Below the pieces are notes generated by a model. It ran no database searches and was not told the DNA's origin. It saw only the letters and a program-made list of their open reading frames with translations. The translations under genes were made by a program, and so were the position numbers. A stretch of DNA of 64,000 nucleotides from assembly GCA_963794955.1 (NCBI GenBank), contig CAWCGF010000013.1:186001-250000 (forward strand). Reading direction: 5' to 3'. Within the stretch, counting starts at the first letter, position 1. Each line of letters starts with the position of its first letter. Below, in pieces: positions 46,640 through 56,037 of this stretch. Origin of the DNA: JAFDVL01 sp963794955. GTDB taxonomy: Bacteria; Acidobacteriota; Blastocatellia; RBC074.

Positions 46640-47845
46640 ATGCCAATTACCACGCCGCAACAACGCATCACCGCCATCCAAGCCGCCTTACAAGCTGCGC
46701 ACCTCGACGGTTGGCTCTTTTATGATTTCCGTCATAGCGATCCGCTGGCGTATCGTATCTTGAAGCTTGACCCGCGCACGCACACGACACGACGGTGGTT
46801 TTACTTTGTGCCTGCCAGTGGAGAGCCAACCAAAATCGTCCATCGCATCGAAGACGACAAGCTCGACGCGTTGCCTGGCGTGAAACACATCTACCTAAAA
46901 TGGCAAGTGCAGCACGAATTCCTGCGTGCAGCGTTAGGCGATGCCCGTCGCATTGCGATGCAATATTCGCCGCTGAATGCGATTCCGTATATCGCGCGCG
47001 TGGATGCCGGAACCATCGAACTCGTGCGCAGCTTCAATGTTGAGGTCGTCACCAGTGCTGAACTTGTGCAGCATTTCGAAGCTGTCTGGTCGCCCGCACA
47101 AAAAGCCATGCACATCACAGCGGCAGAAAACGTGCATCGCATCATTCACGAAGCCTTCGCCGCAATCGCGCGTGGCATTCGCGCCCACGAAGCCGTGACG
47201 GAATATGGAATCCAACAATTTATGATGCAGCGTTTTGCGGATGCAGACATGGTTTGCGATGCGCCGCCCATCGTTGCCATCAATGCCAACAGCGCCAACG
47301 CGCATTACAGCCCGAATGCCGAGCGATTTTCCCCCATTCATCAGGGCGATTTTGTGTTGCTGGACGTGTGGGCCAAGCTGAAGCAGCCTGCTTCTGTCTA
47401 TGCCGATTTGAGTTGGACGGGATTTGTGGGCGAGACCGTGCCGGAAATACATACACGCATTTTTGACATCGTGGCCGAAGCGCGTGATGCGGCCGTAAAT
47501 TTTGTGCGGGAAAAAGTGAGCGCGCGCCAAGCCTTTCGCGGTGCTGAAGTAGACGATGTTGCGCGCGCGGTGATTATCGCAGCCGGTTATGAAGATCAGT
47601 TCAACAATCGCACCGGCCATTCTATCGGCGAGGAAGTTCACGGCAACGGCGCGAATATTGATAACCTGGAAACGCCCGACACGCGCTTCGTTGTGCCGAA
47701 TACCTGCTTTTCCATCGAACCGGGAATTTATCTGAAAGGCCAATTCGGGTTGCGTTCCGAGATTGATGTGTTTGTGGGAGAAGAGGAATTGCTGATTGCT
47801 GGACAGCCGATTCAGACGGCGGTCATTCCGATCTTGGCAACATAA
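46640..47845 (+). CDS. M24-family Xaa-Pro peptidase
   Basis: 401 residues from ATG 46640 (MPITTPQQRITAIQAALQAA); the longer frame from 46535 is not supported. An N-terminal creatinase-like domain (to about residue 165) is followed by the pita-bread fold. Metal ligands are visible: Asp in FVLLDVWAKL, Asp in VYADLSWTGF, His in NRTGHSIGEEVHG, Glu in CFSIEPGIYL and Glu in GLRSEIDVFV. All five are present, so it should be an active dimetal aminopeptidase/prolidase. No signal peptide; cytoplasmic. It stands convergent to the S9 peptidase gene with a shared terminator between them. Confidence 0.88.
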   Translation: MPITTPQQRITAIQAALQAAHLDGWLFYDFRHSDPLAYRILKLDPRTHTTRRWFYFVPASGEPTKIVHRIEDDKLDALPGVKHIYLKWQVQHEFLRAALGDARRIAMQYSPLNAIPYIARVDAGTIELVRSFNVEVVTSAELVQHFEAVWSPAQKAMHITAAENVHRIIHEAFAAIARGIRAHEAVTEYGIQQFMMQRFADADMVCDAPPIVAINANSANAHYSPNAERFSPIHQGDFVLLDVWAKLKQPASVYADLSWTGFVGETVPEIHTRIFDIVAEARDAAVNFVREKVSARQAFRGAEVDDVARAVIIAAGYEDQFNNRTGHSIGEEVHGNGANIDNLETPDTRFVVPNTCFSIEPGIYLKGQFGLRSEIDVFVGEEELLIAGQPIQTAVIPILAT

Positions 47846-47850
47846 GGAAA

Positions 47851-47921
47851 GCTAAGGAAAGTCGAAAGCTGTCGGGTGATCCTGCTGGGGACTTTCCCTG
47901 ACTTCTCCAGACTTTCCTAGC
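47851..47921. terminator. Bidirectional hairpin between convergent peptidase genes
   Basis: GCTAAGGAAAGTC (47851-47863) pairs with GACTTTCCTAGC (47910-47921), one base bulged, and the loop contains further GGAAAGTC/GACTTTCC words. It lies between two convergent stops, a suitable site for a terminator serving both strands. Confidence 0.5.
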
Positions 47922-47928
47922 CTTACGC

Positions 47929-50371
47929 CTACCGATTCGAGGCCGTCGGCCCCGGCGCATTTTTCACATACTTATCAAACCACGTCAGCATCTCCCACAA
48001 CGTATGCTCCAACGATTCGCGCGCCGCATAGCCGTGTGATTCGTGCGGCAACGTGACGTAGCGCACCGTCGCGCCGTTGCCTTTCAAGGCTTGATAGAAA
48101 CGGTCGGATTGAATCGGATGCGTGCCGGTGTTGTTGTCGGCTTCGCCGTGCGTCAGCAGGATTGGCTCCTTCAATTTATCCGCGTACATAAACGGCGAGA
48201 CGCGGTAATACATCTCCTCCGCTTCCCAGAACGTACGGCGTTCGCTTTGGAACCCGAACGGCGTCAGCGTGCGATTGTATGCGCCGCTGCGGGCAATGCC
48301 GGCTTTGAAGAGATCGCAATGCGCGAGCAGATTGGCGGTCATAAATGCGCCATAGCTGTGACCGCCAACTCCGACGCGGTTGCGGTCAGTCACGCCCATT
48401 TCGACGGCTTTATCAATCGCGGCTTGCGCGCTGGCGACGATCTGTTCGATGTAAGTGTTGTTCATCGTTTCGACATCGCCGACCACCGGCATCGAAGCAG
48501 CATCCAGCACTGCATAGCCTTGCAATGCGAAGAACAAATGCGAATACCCGATTATCGTCGTGAAGCGATTGGTAGAACCGCTCACTTGACCTGCCGTGTC
48601 GGCATCATTGAATTCGCGCGGATAGGCCCAGACGACCGTTGGCAACGGCGTTCCGGCTTTGTAATCAGGCGGCAAATACAGTGTGAACGAGAGCGGCACG
48701 CCGTCCTTGCGTTTGTAGGTGACAAGTTGTTTTGTAATGCCACGAATCTGCGGCGTGGGATCAGGGAAGTTCGTGATTGCTTGTTTGCTGCTGCCGCTGC
48801 GGATGAAGTAATTCGGCGGAGTCGTCGCTGTTTCATAGCTGCGTCATAAACTTCGATCCGTCATCGCTGAGCAACGAGGTCACAGTTTCATAGCTCGTTT
48901 CATCGCAACGCCACAGCCGTTCGGCTTTCAGGGTGGCCAGATTGAATTTGTCGAGGAACGGACGGTCGCCTTTCGGAGAAGCGCCTGCGCCTTCCAAAAA
49001 GATTTCCTCGCCGTTCTGCCGAATTACGGATTGCCCGTTCGGCAACCGCTTCATCACGGGCGAACCAGGATCGTTGTAGCGATCTTGCGCCGAACGATTC
49101 CAAATCAACTTCGCCTGTTGGGACGGGTTGTCCGCATTCAGCAGGAACGTTCGCACGCGCCGCGAAACACGATCCGAATCGCGCAGCAAAACCTGTCCAC
49201 CTTTTTCCAGCCACAGCAATCCAGCAAAGCGAAATTCGGTCTTCGCCAGTTCAATGGGCTGTCCGGTGAACGGCGCTTTCAGCATCACTACGCGGTCACG
49301 CAACGCAGCTTTCTTTTTCGTGTCGCCGCCGTCCAATGCTTCCGCCCAAACGAGTGTGGTCGGTTCGGTGGGACGCCAGTTGATGCCGCGCGGCCCGGTC
49401 GCTACACCGTCCAGCGGGATTTGATCCTGCAACGGCGTGCTGGCGACTTTGTGAATCAGTTTGCCGCTGCGATCCCAAACCTCAAATTCTTTGGGGAACG
49501 ATCCGGCTGTCAGCAGGTACGAATACGGCTTGTGCGTCGCCGTGATGAGCAGGTGATTGCCATCGGGCGCAATGTCTATGCCGGAGTAAATCGCGGGCTT
49601 GCCGAGGTTCGTCGCTTTGCCCGTCGCGGCATTGATGAAGGCGAGTTGCGCGGTCGCGTAATAATCATACAGCTTCTCGTCGTGCGGATTGCGCAAGAGG
49701 TCTTGATAGGTCGGGGCAGGCGACACCTTGCCGTAATTTTCCTGCACGGTCGGCCCAATGGGAACGGTCGGAGCGACAGGTGCGCTGCCACGATTCGCGG
49801 GGATCGTTTTGCAGAGCAGCGTCTTGCTGTCCGGCATCCATTGCACCGAATCATCGCCGCCGCCAAAACCACGTCCGCCGCCAAACGCGCTGTTGATCAG
49901 CACGCCGGAGACGCGCCGCAGCTTGCCTGTTGCCGCATCGCCAATCCATAGCTCAATGCCATTCGACAACGTGTTTGTGATGGCGAATTGTTTGCCGTCG
50001 GGCGACCATTCCGGCGCGCCGAACGATGCTCCGGCGGGAATCGTAATCGCCGTCTCTTTGCCATCGCCAATGTTCTTGAGCGTGAGTTTTGTGATGCGCC
50101 CGCCGCCATGCGGGCCGTTGGTATTCGGATTGATGCGCGCCCCAGCAAGCCGCAGCATTGGTTGCGAAACTTGTGCAATCGAAGGATAACGCGATGACTC
50201 GACAAGCAACATTTTGTCGCGCGTCGGATTGATGCTGACATTCGGTGATGACGGCGCATCCAGCACATCAAGGATAGCTTTGGGTGGCTTTTGATAGCCT
50301 TGTTGGGCGAAGGCCGCGAGACTGCTGAGCAGCAACAAACTCCAGGTCAAAATCGTAGTTCTGCAACGCAT
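47929..50371 (-). CDS. S9 prolyl-oligopeptidase-family protein, frameshifted
   Basis: Frames 48833-50371 and 47929-48699 are one gene of about 813 residues; the intervening DNA reads SYETATTPPNYFIRSGSSKQ in frame with the second part, so one indel lies near 48838. A signal peptide (LLLLSSLAAFAQQ) sends it to the periplasm. The N-terminal half is a propeller (WSPDGKQFAITNTL). The C-terminal hydrolase domain has the nucleophile in GVGGHSYGAFMTANLL, the Asp region LTHGEADNNTGTHPIQS and the His in TLPHESHGYAARE, a complete Ser-Asp-His triad. Closest in style to glutamyl endopeptidase/aminopeptidase-like S9 proteins. The catalytic half is unbroken. Confidence 0.86.
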
Positions 50372-50614
50372 AAGAATCTCCTCAAATCAGGAAACGGGTT
50401 GATTGTCGGTGAAATGGAAGCGACGCGCGGCATTCTAGCAGACTCGCTCGCGCAACAGAATGATGCAGCATTGGCAAAGCGATTTTCGCGCGCGTAGGCA
50501 GACAAGTGGTTTTTTCTTACAAGGCAAACTAATGAAAAAAACTCGCCACTGGTGAGACAATTGTAGCGAATGAAGAGCATCACCGCTGGTGGCACTATTG
50601 CAGTGTGGCGGTCA

Positions 50615-50947
50615 CTATTGCTCAATCAGAATAGCGAGGTTAGGTCTGGCTTCCCAAATGGCGTCCTGGTGTTGCTCATACAATGTCCGCGCTCGTGCGC
50701 GCAGCTCGTCTAACGGGGTGAACGAAACGATTGTCTCGGAAAACGCGCTGACGCAGATTTCGCCGACTTGGCCGACTGATCCGATGTACGGATAGGTCAA
50801 CAAAACTGCGACGCGCCCGACTCGTTCAGTCGGATCAAAGCGCGGCTCATACGCGCCATACCGATCTGGCAAGTTGTCGAGCAAAAAGCCATTCGCCGCC
50901 GCTTGCGCTTCAAAGGCTGTGAGTTTGGGATTGAGATTTGCAACCAT
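50615..50947 (-). CDS. Conserved-looking small protein, unknown
   Basis: 110 residues from ATG 50947 (MVANLNPKLTAFEAQAAANG). The C-terminal half reads SFTPLDELRARARTLYEQHQ, in the style of small proteins annotated as hypothetical in cyanobacteria and acidobacteria. No signal peptide or membrane helix. The longer frame to 51067 runs into an inverted repeat and is less likely. I do not recognise a domain. Confidence 0.6.
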   Translation of the reverse strand: MVANLNPKLTAFEAQAAANGFLLDNLPDRYGAYEPRFDPTERVGRVAVLLTYPYIGSVGQVGEICVSAFSETIVSFTPLDELRARARTLYEQHQDAIWEARPNLAILIEQ

Positions 50948-51054
50948 AACGGCAAAAGCATAGCACCGAAGCCGCAGACTGTGAATCCAGCCCCGTTCTG
51001 CCGTACAATGCGACGCCACCTGAGAGCGATTTTCGGACGTGCGAAGAGACAGGC

Positions 51055-51127
51055 GTTCAGAGTTCAAGCTTCAGCTTGGTTGTACGTTTATCCAGCGTAA
51101 AGCCAAGCTGAAGCTTGAACTCTGAAC
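51055..51127. repeat. Perfect 25-bp-arm inverted repeat
   Basis: GTTCAGAGTTCAAGCTTCAG plus CTTGG (51055-51079) pairs perfectly with its complement at 51103-51127 across a 23-base loop. Inside each arm, AAGCTTCAGCTT is itself nearly palindromic. It lies between divergent genes, so it is not a normal terminator; a mobile repeat or two-sided regulatory site is possible. Confidence 0.7.
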
Positions 51128-51191
51128 ACCTGAACACCTGTTGCGAAGGCCGACCGAAACCCGCTATAAATTCGATTCCGCGCGAGGCCGC

Positions 51192-53228
51192 ATGCACAGA
51201 AAGCCCCTTTGGTTATTGCTGATTCTCTGGTTCTTGACCACCGCCATTTACGGTCAAGAAACCTTCACACTCACCGCCGAAAGTTTGCAAAACGGCAAGT
51301 CGGTCGAACTCGACAAACTCAATTGGAAGTATTCGCCAAACGATGATCCGCGCTTTGCTGATCCGCAGTTCGATGATCGTGTGTGGGAAACCTTGCGCGG
51401 TACAGCCATCACGCTCAATAGCATTCCGCAGAGCGGCTGGCGCGGCCTCGGCTGGTTTCGATTGCATTTGCGCGTTGCGCCAGAACTGGTTGGCGTGCCG
51501 TTAAATTTGGAGATGTTTCACTTGGGGGCATCGGAAAGCTACGTTGACGGCAAACAAATTGGGCGGTTTGGTATCGTCGGCAAAACGCGGGCAGAAGAAA
51601 CGGTGTACAACCCGAATGGTGTGCCTCTAGGCGTGGTCTTTCAGCCGGAATCTGAGCATGTCATTGCGGTTCGTTACTCCAACCAACAGGTAGCTGACAT
51701 CAAGTCTTTCCAGGGTAGGTGGATTGGTGTTGGCGGCGCAGGAGTCAGTTTCAGCAACCGAATCAGGCAATTTGGCGACTCAACGAATCAGGGCGGGCCA
51801 GGCGGCGTTTATGGTTTTAGTTATGGCCTTTTCCAGGGAGCGTTTGCACTGGCTCTCGGCATTCTCCATTTATTGTTATTTGCCTTCCTCCCGCGTCAAC
51901 GCGCCAATCTCTTTTACGGTATTTTTCTGCTGGGGTTAGCCTGGTCCGATTTCGTCGGCAGTCTATATCTCTCGACTCATTATGGGGTATCGGGAGTCTA
52001 CTTTCTCAACCTAGCCGCACAGGCATACGTGCTGGTTTATGTCTCCTTCCTGGCTTTCGTTAATACGGCCTTCAACCAGCGTATCCCGCGCCGCATCTGG
52101 TTGTTTCTGGCGTTAGCGTTCAGCAAAGCATTGCTAAGCGTTTTGTACCCAGGACAACTTGAAATCTGGGCAGATGCCATCCTCAGAATTGCCATTTCAC
52201 TGGAGTCCCTGTGGATCGTGTGCCGCGCCATTCGCCAACGGCTGGCGGGTGCATGGATTGTAGGGCTGGGGCTGTTCTTTTATTTTCTAGCGGCAGGGCG
52301 AAGTTTTATCGCGGCGATCATTCAGGATTATGGCTCATGGTTTATTGTAATGGATGCCCTCGCTTGGTATGGATTGATGCTTACTATTTCAGTTTACCTC
52401 GCCCGTGAATTCGCTCGTACCAACGACAACCTGGAAGACCAGCTTGTGCAAGTAAAACAACTCTCCGCCGCCGCGCTGGAACACGAGAAAGTCAAAGCCG
52501 AAAACGAACGCCGCGCCAAAGAACTGGAAGAAGCCCGCCAGTTGCAGCTTTCGATGCTGCCGAAGAAATTGCCCAACCTGCCGCATCTAGACATCGCGGC
52601 TTACATGAAAACCGCCACGGAGGTCGGCGGCGATTACTACGACTTCCACACGAGCAACGACGGCACGTTGACAATTGCGGTGGGCGATGCAACGGGACAC
52701 GGCTTGAAGGCAGGCACGATGGTGGCTTCGGTGAAAAGCTTGTTTATGACGCTCGCCTATCATCCCGACATTCCGCACATCTTCACGCGCTTGAGCCAGA
52801 CGCTGAAACAGATGAATTTGCGCGGTTTGTTTATGGCGCTGACGATTGCGAAGGTGAAAGAGAATCGCTTGACGATCAGTCTGGCCGGGATGCCGCCCGT
52901 GTGGATTTATCGTGCGGCAACTCAGTGCATCGAAGAAGTCGCGCTGCAACAATTGCCGCTCGGCGGTGTGACGAAATATGCGTATCAGCAACGCGAATAC
53001 GAACTGGCAGTCGGGCGATGTGGTCGTGTTGTTGTCGGATGGTTTGTCGGAACGCTTCAATCCACAAGGCGAGATGTTGGAAGATGAAGCAGCGAAAGCC
53101 TTCATCACGGCGCATCCGCATTTATCCGCGCAAGAACTCATCAACGGTTTGGCCAACTGGGCGAGGAGTGGGGCGGCGCGCGACCGCAGGATGATGATGT
53201 GACGTTTGTCGTACTGAAGGTGAAATGA
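51192..53228 (+). CDS. 7TMR-type SpoIIE phosphatase, two compensating indels
   Basis: Start at 51192 with signal WLLLILWFLTTAIYG. Residues about 25-200 are a beta-sandwich sensor (DDRVWETLRG; WFRLHLRVAPELVG), followed by seven membrane helices (about 215-415), a coiled coil (KVKAENERRAKELEEARQLQ) and a PP2C-type SpoIIE domain: MLPKKLPNLPHLDIAA, TEVGGDYYDF, VAVGDATGHGLKAG, GMPPVWIYR, LPLGG. The metal Asp residues of GGDYYD and GDATGHG are intact. The frame shifts at GGG 53013-53015 (one G too many) and back at GGG 53159-53161 (one too few); between them it reads DVVVLLSDGLSERFNPQG and the last codons give DDDVTFVVLKVK. It likely dephosphorylates an anti-sigma-factor antagonist. Confidence 0.88.
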
Positions 53229-53262
53229 GCGTACTGTGCTACACTTTTGCCGCGAGGTATTT

Positions 53263-53817
53263 ATGACTGTAACAACTGAACTAATGACCGCCGAAGAATT
53301 ATTGCGATTGCCGGATAACGGCCTGCGTTCCGAGCTTATCAAAGGAGAACTACGAACAATGCCCCCAGCCGGACATCAGCATGGCATTATCGCCATGCTC
53401 ATTAGCATTCCACTTGGACAGTATATTCTGGAAAACAAGCTCGGCATGATTTATGCCGCCGAGACGGGCTTTATCGTTGCGCGCAATCCCGACACGGTGC
53501 GCGCACCCGATGCTTCGTTTGTGCGCCAAGAATTGATAGATCAGTACGGAGAGCCGCAAGGCTATTGGCCGACCGCGCCTGATCTTGCGATTGAGGTAAT
53601 TTCGCCCAATGACGTTTATCTTGAAGTCGAAGAGAAGGTCTTTGAATGGCTGGAAGCTGGAACGCGGATGGTCATCACAATCAATCCGCGCAAGAAGACA
53701 GTGACAGTGTACCGTTCGTTGCTAGAGGTCAAGATACTGACCGAGAACGACGTGCTGGATGGCGCGGACGTCGTTCCCGGTTGGCAATTGCCTATTAGAA
53801 AATTGTTCGCGGCCTAA
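53263..53817 (+). CDS. Uma2-family (DUF820) endonuclease-fold protein
   Basis: 184 residues from ATG 53263. The start MTAEELLRLPDNGLRSELIKGEL and the core APDASFVRQELID, DLAIEVISPND and EEKVFEWLEAGTRMVITINP match the Uma2 family of PD-(D/E)xK-fold proteins. The D-x(n)-E-V and later K/R residues of the active site are in place. These proteins are abundant in cyanobacteria and other slow-growing bacteria with unclear physiology. It lies 34 bases after the SpoIIE gene and converges on the TIR-like gene. Confidence 0.88.
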   Translation: MTVTTELMTAEELLRLPDNGLRSELIKGELRTMPPAGHQHGIIAMLISIPLGQYILENKLGMIYAAETGFIVARNPDTVRAPDASFVRQELIDQYGEPQGYWPTAPDLAIEVISPNDVYLEVEEKVFEWLEAGTRMVITINPRKKTVTVYRSLLEVKILTENDVLDGADVVPGWQLPIRKLFAA

Positions 53818-53821
53818 ACCT

Positions 53822-54991
53822 CTAGCGGAAGCTTAGTAGCGCCTTCGCCAATTGCAATCCCGTCTCCCACGTCAAATCCCCTCCGGCAAATGAACAGCGA
53901 TGCAGGCTCTGCCAATCGGCAGGAACCGGGATGCGCTCATCCCACAGCAACAAGACGCGCCGATTGTAAAACAGGTACGCCGCCCGGATTTCCGCCTGGG
54001 TCTCCGGTTTCAGCGTGTAAGTGCCCGCTTCATCGCCCAAGCAATCTTCCGGCGTGACCACAAACAATCCCGCTTCGCAGCGGCGCATCGTGTCAAAGGC
54101 GGATTCAGACATCGGCAAGGTAGGCGTGCCGCCACGTTCGAGCAATTCGCTTTCGATGCCCACCAGGGCGAGCAGTTCCTGGAAGTGGTGCGCGTTTTTG
54201 GGCGCGGGCGGTAAGGAAAGAAAAACGCGCCGACGCGGCACGGCAGAAGAGGCGGCGACGGGCTGTAACAAGCGCACCGGACGCACTTCTGGTTTCGTGC
54301 CGCCTTCTGACGATGGCAAATCCCATTGCGCGCGAATAAAACTTTCCATCTCTTCGCTGTCCACTCGCAGTCGGGCCGGTTGTCCGCGCTTGCCGACCGT
54401 CAAGGAACCCAACTCCGCCGCCTGGCATAAATGCAAAAAGCAAACGACATTGCCCTCGACCGTTTTGGCCTGATGCAAGTCCAATAGCTCGGCATAATGT
54501 GTGCGCCAGAAGCGGGCGATGTCTTCGTGCGTGAGCAGTTTGAGCTGTTGCGCGTGGGCGAATTCCAACACCGTGCGATAAGGCTCGACGCGATCCAGAA
54601 TGGTGCGGAAGAGTTCCCCTTCCAAGCCCAGCTTCCGGGAAAACTCCCAGCCGAGCGGACTTAAACTCAACCAATCGCCGTCGCGTTTGATGACGCCCCA
54701 GGCTTCATACGCGGAAATCTTGCGCGGGTCTAAAATACGCTTTTTGACCTCGCCCAACGCCTCGACAATCGTCACGCCATCGGCGTGTTTTTTCAGGTAG
54801 CGAATCAACTCCCGCAAATCGTTCGCCGTGGCCAGCGAGGGCAGCGTATTTTTCAGATTCTCGACTGGGCGCATAGCTGTCAGCCGGTCGCCCAGCGGAG
54901 TGATTCTGTCTTCGATGAAACCATGAACCAGACTGGGATTCGCTCGTGCCATGCCGATGGCCGCGAAATTTTGCTGCGGGACGCTCATCAT
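53822..54991 (-). CDS. Winged-helix protein with C-terminal TIR-like domain
   Basis: 389 residues; GGAGG lies five or eight bases before two consecutive ATGs. The N-terminal half (about 45-215) is alpha-helical with winged-helix features (AYEAWGVIKRDGDWLSLSPLG; EGNVVCFLHLCQAAELGSLTVG). Residues about 260-389 resemble the TIR-like nucleotide-binding domain (PF10137/CAP12 type): RRRVFLSLPPAPKNAHHF, AFDTMRRCEAGLFVVTPEDC, a Gly/Thr-rich loop, ETQAEIRAAYLFYNRRVLLLWDE, then VPADWQSLHRCSFAGGDLTWE. The NVxxEIG motif of that family is replaced by TQAEIRA, but the Glu is kept. Some relatives are NAD-consuming effectors in anti-phage systems. No cyclic-nucleotide synthase gene is nearby, so its trigger is unknown. 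Confidence 0.5.
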   Translation of the reverse strand: MMSVPQQNFAAIGMARANPSLVHGFIEDRITPLGDRLTAMRPVENLKNTLPSLATANDLRELIRYLKKHADGVTIVEALGEVKKRILDPRKISAYEAWGVIKRDGDWLSLSPLGWEFSRKLGLEGELFRTILDRVEPYRTVLEFAHAQQLKLLTHEDIARFWRTHYAELLDLHQAKTVEGNVVCFLHLCQAAELGSLTVGKRGQPARLRVDSEEMESFIRAQWDLPSSEGGTKPEVRPVRLLQPVAASSAVPRRRVFLSLPPAPKNAHHFQELLALVGIESELLERGGTPTLPMSESAFDTMRRCEAGLFVVTPEDCLGDEAGTYTLKPETQAEIRAAYLFYNRRVLLLWDERIPVPADWQSLHRCSFAGGDLTWETGLQLAKALLSFR

Positions 54992-55008
54992 TCCGACCTC
55001 CTCAGAAA

Positions 55009-55093
55009 ATGGACAGCAAACTTTCCCGTTTGCTGGTGACTACGCAAACGACCCTTACGAAGACGGCAGCAAACGGGAAAGTTTGCTGTCCAT
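55009..55093. repeat. Perfect 27-bp-arm AGCAAAC inverted repeat
   Basis: The left arm, 55009-55035, contains GGACAGCAAACTTTCCCGTT; the right arm, 55067-55093, is its exact complement. The loop is 31 bases. It lies between two minus-strand genes, just upstream of the TIR-like gene. The core AGCAAACTTTCCCGTTTGC recurs at 58345-58426 and in weaker form at 43396-43470, so this is a dispersed element. Confidence 0.8.
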
Positions 55094-55103
55094 CCTCTTT
55101 GCC

Positions 55104-55379
55104 CTACGACGCCGAGGGTTGAATTTGATAACGTTTGATTTTGTCATTCAGGGTCGAAGGGAGTAACCCTAAAAGACGCGCAGCTTTTTTCTGATTGCCG
55201 CCGGTCAGCCGCAATGCGCGCCGAATCAAGGCAGTTTCGTACTGCCGGACTTCGTCATAAATATTGATGCCTTGGCTGATGTCCAGGGACTTGACGGTTT
55301 CCAGTTCCGTGACTTCCTCCATCAAGACCTGCGTTAATTCGCGCAAAGCGCCAATGCGATGGCTAAGTGAATTGTCCAT
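55104..55379 (-). CDS. Fis-type helix-turn-helix protein
   Basis: 91 residues from ATG 55379 (MDNSLSHRIGALRELTQVLM). The C-terminal half is a Fis/HTH_8 domain: YETALIRRALRLTGGNQKKA and ARLLGLLPSTLNDKIKRY, as at the ends of NtrC-family activators, without an AAA+ module. Single-domain Fis-like proteins of this kind act as local regulators. The start at 55430 is possible but has no ribosome site. The gene follows the small MerR-like gene at 55440 on the same strand by about 60 bases; both may be co-transcribed. Confidence 0.8.
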   Translation of the reverse strand: MDNSLSHRIGALRELTQVLMEEVTELETVKSLDISQGINIYDEVRQYETALIRRALRLTGGNQKKAARLLGLLPSTLNDKIKRYQIQPSAS

Positions 55380-55439
55380 GGTATTTCTATCCTGATCTAT
55401 GAGTGGCATTGGTTGAAGTACAGCTTCCATTTGAAAAAA

Positions 55440-55730
55440 TTACCTCGCTTTCAACTGGGATGGCATTGCCGTGAGAGATGGTAGACAAATCAACACGTTC
55501 CCCTCGGGCGTTTCGACAAAATGGATATGGCCGCTTTCAATCCATCGAAAAAGAGTACGCAGGGTAATGCCGGAAATGGCTGCCGCTAAACTAGGGGAAA
55601 GCAGTGGCGTCGCAGTTTGACAGCCGTCGCACCAGGTTGGGGGCGGCGGCGCAGTACATGAACTGGGTTGATGACTGCGGTAAGTCTGCTCCCGCACCGT
55701 AATAATTTCGATCCGTCGTTTTACTTTCAT
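55440..55730 (-). CDS. Small MerR/excisionase-like DNA-binding protein
   Basis: 96 residues from ATG 55730 (MKVKRRIEIITVREQTYRSH). A Cys pair (SCTAPPPPTWCDGC) is followed by a helix-turn-helix of the excisionase/MerR type: LSPSLAAAISGITLRTLFRW, then IESGHIHFVETPEGNVLIC. The same arrangement, a short KRRIEI strand plus a one-sided HTH, is common in Acidobacteria next to Fis-type genes. The long frame to 55844 is discounted. Target unknown. Confidence 0.65.
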   Translation of the reverse strand: MKVKRRIEIITVREQTYRSHQPSSCTAPPPPTWCDGCQTATPLLSPSLAAAISGITLRTLFRWIESGHIHFVETPEGNVLICLPSLTAMPSQLKAR

Positions 55731-56037
55731 GGCAAAACTGCTCTTCCACCGAAAAGGAGAGCGCTTCGGCAAGCTCAGTAGCGGCAACGTCACTTGGCAG
55801 AAGCGCTCCGTCTTTGGTCTGTGAAAACACCGGAGTTCAAACATTCCGCGAACTCACAGACGCGCTGTAGCGTTACCATTCTGGCGAGTTTCAAGTTAGA
55901 ATTCCGTTTGTGAACTAGACTTCAACTTTGGCTCAGCAATCTGATTACGCTACGCCACGAGATTACAGGGACAGTTGGCCTCCTGTCCTAAAGATCGCCT
56001 AAAGAGTGGATTTATTTTTTCTGAAGGAGTTCTGAAG

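Noticed and set aside
46934..47743. 269-codon minus-strand open frame
   Set aside because: It is antisense to the M24 peptidase, whose metal ligands are all on the plus strand.
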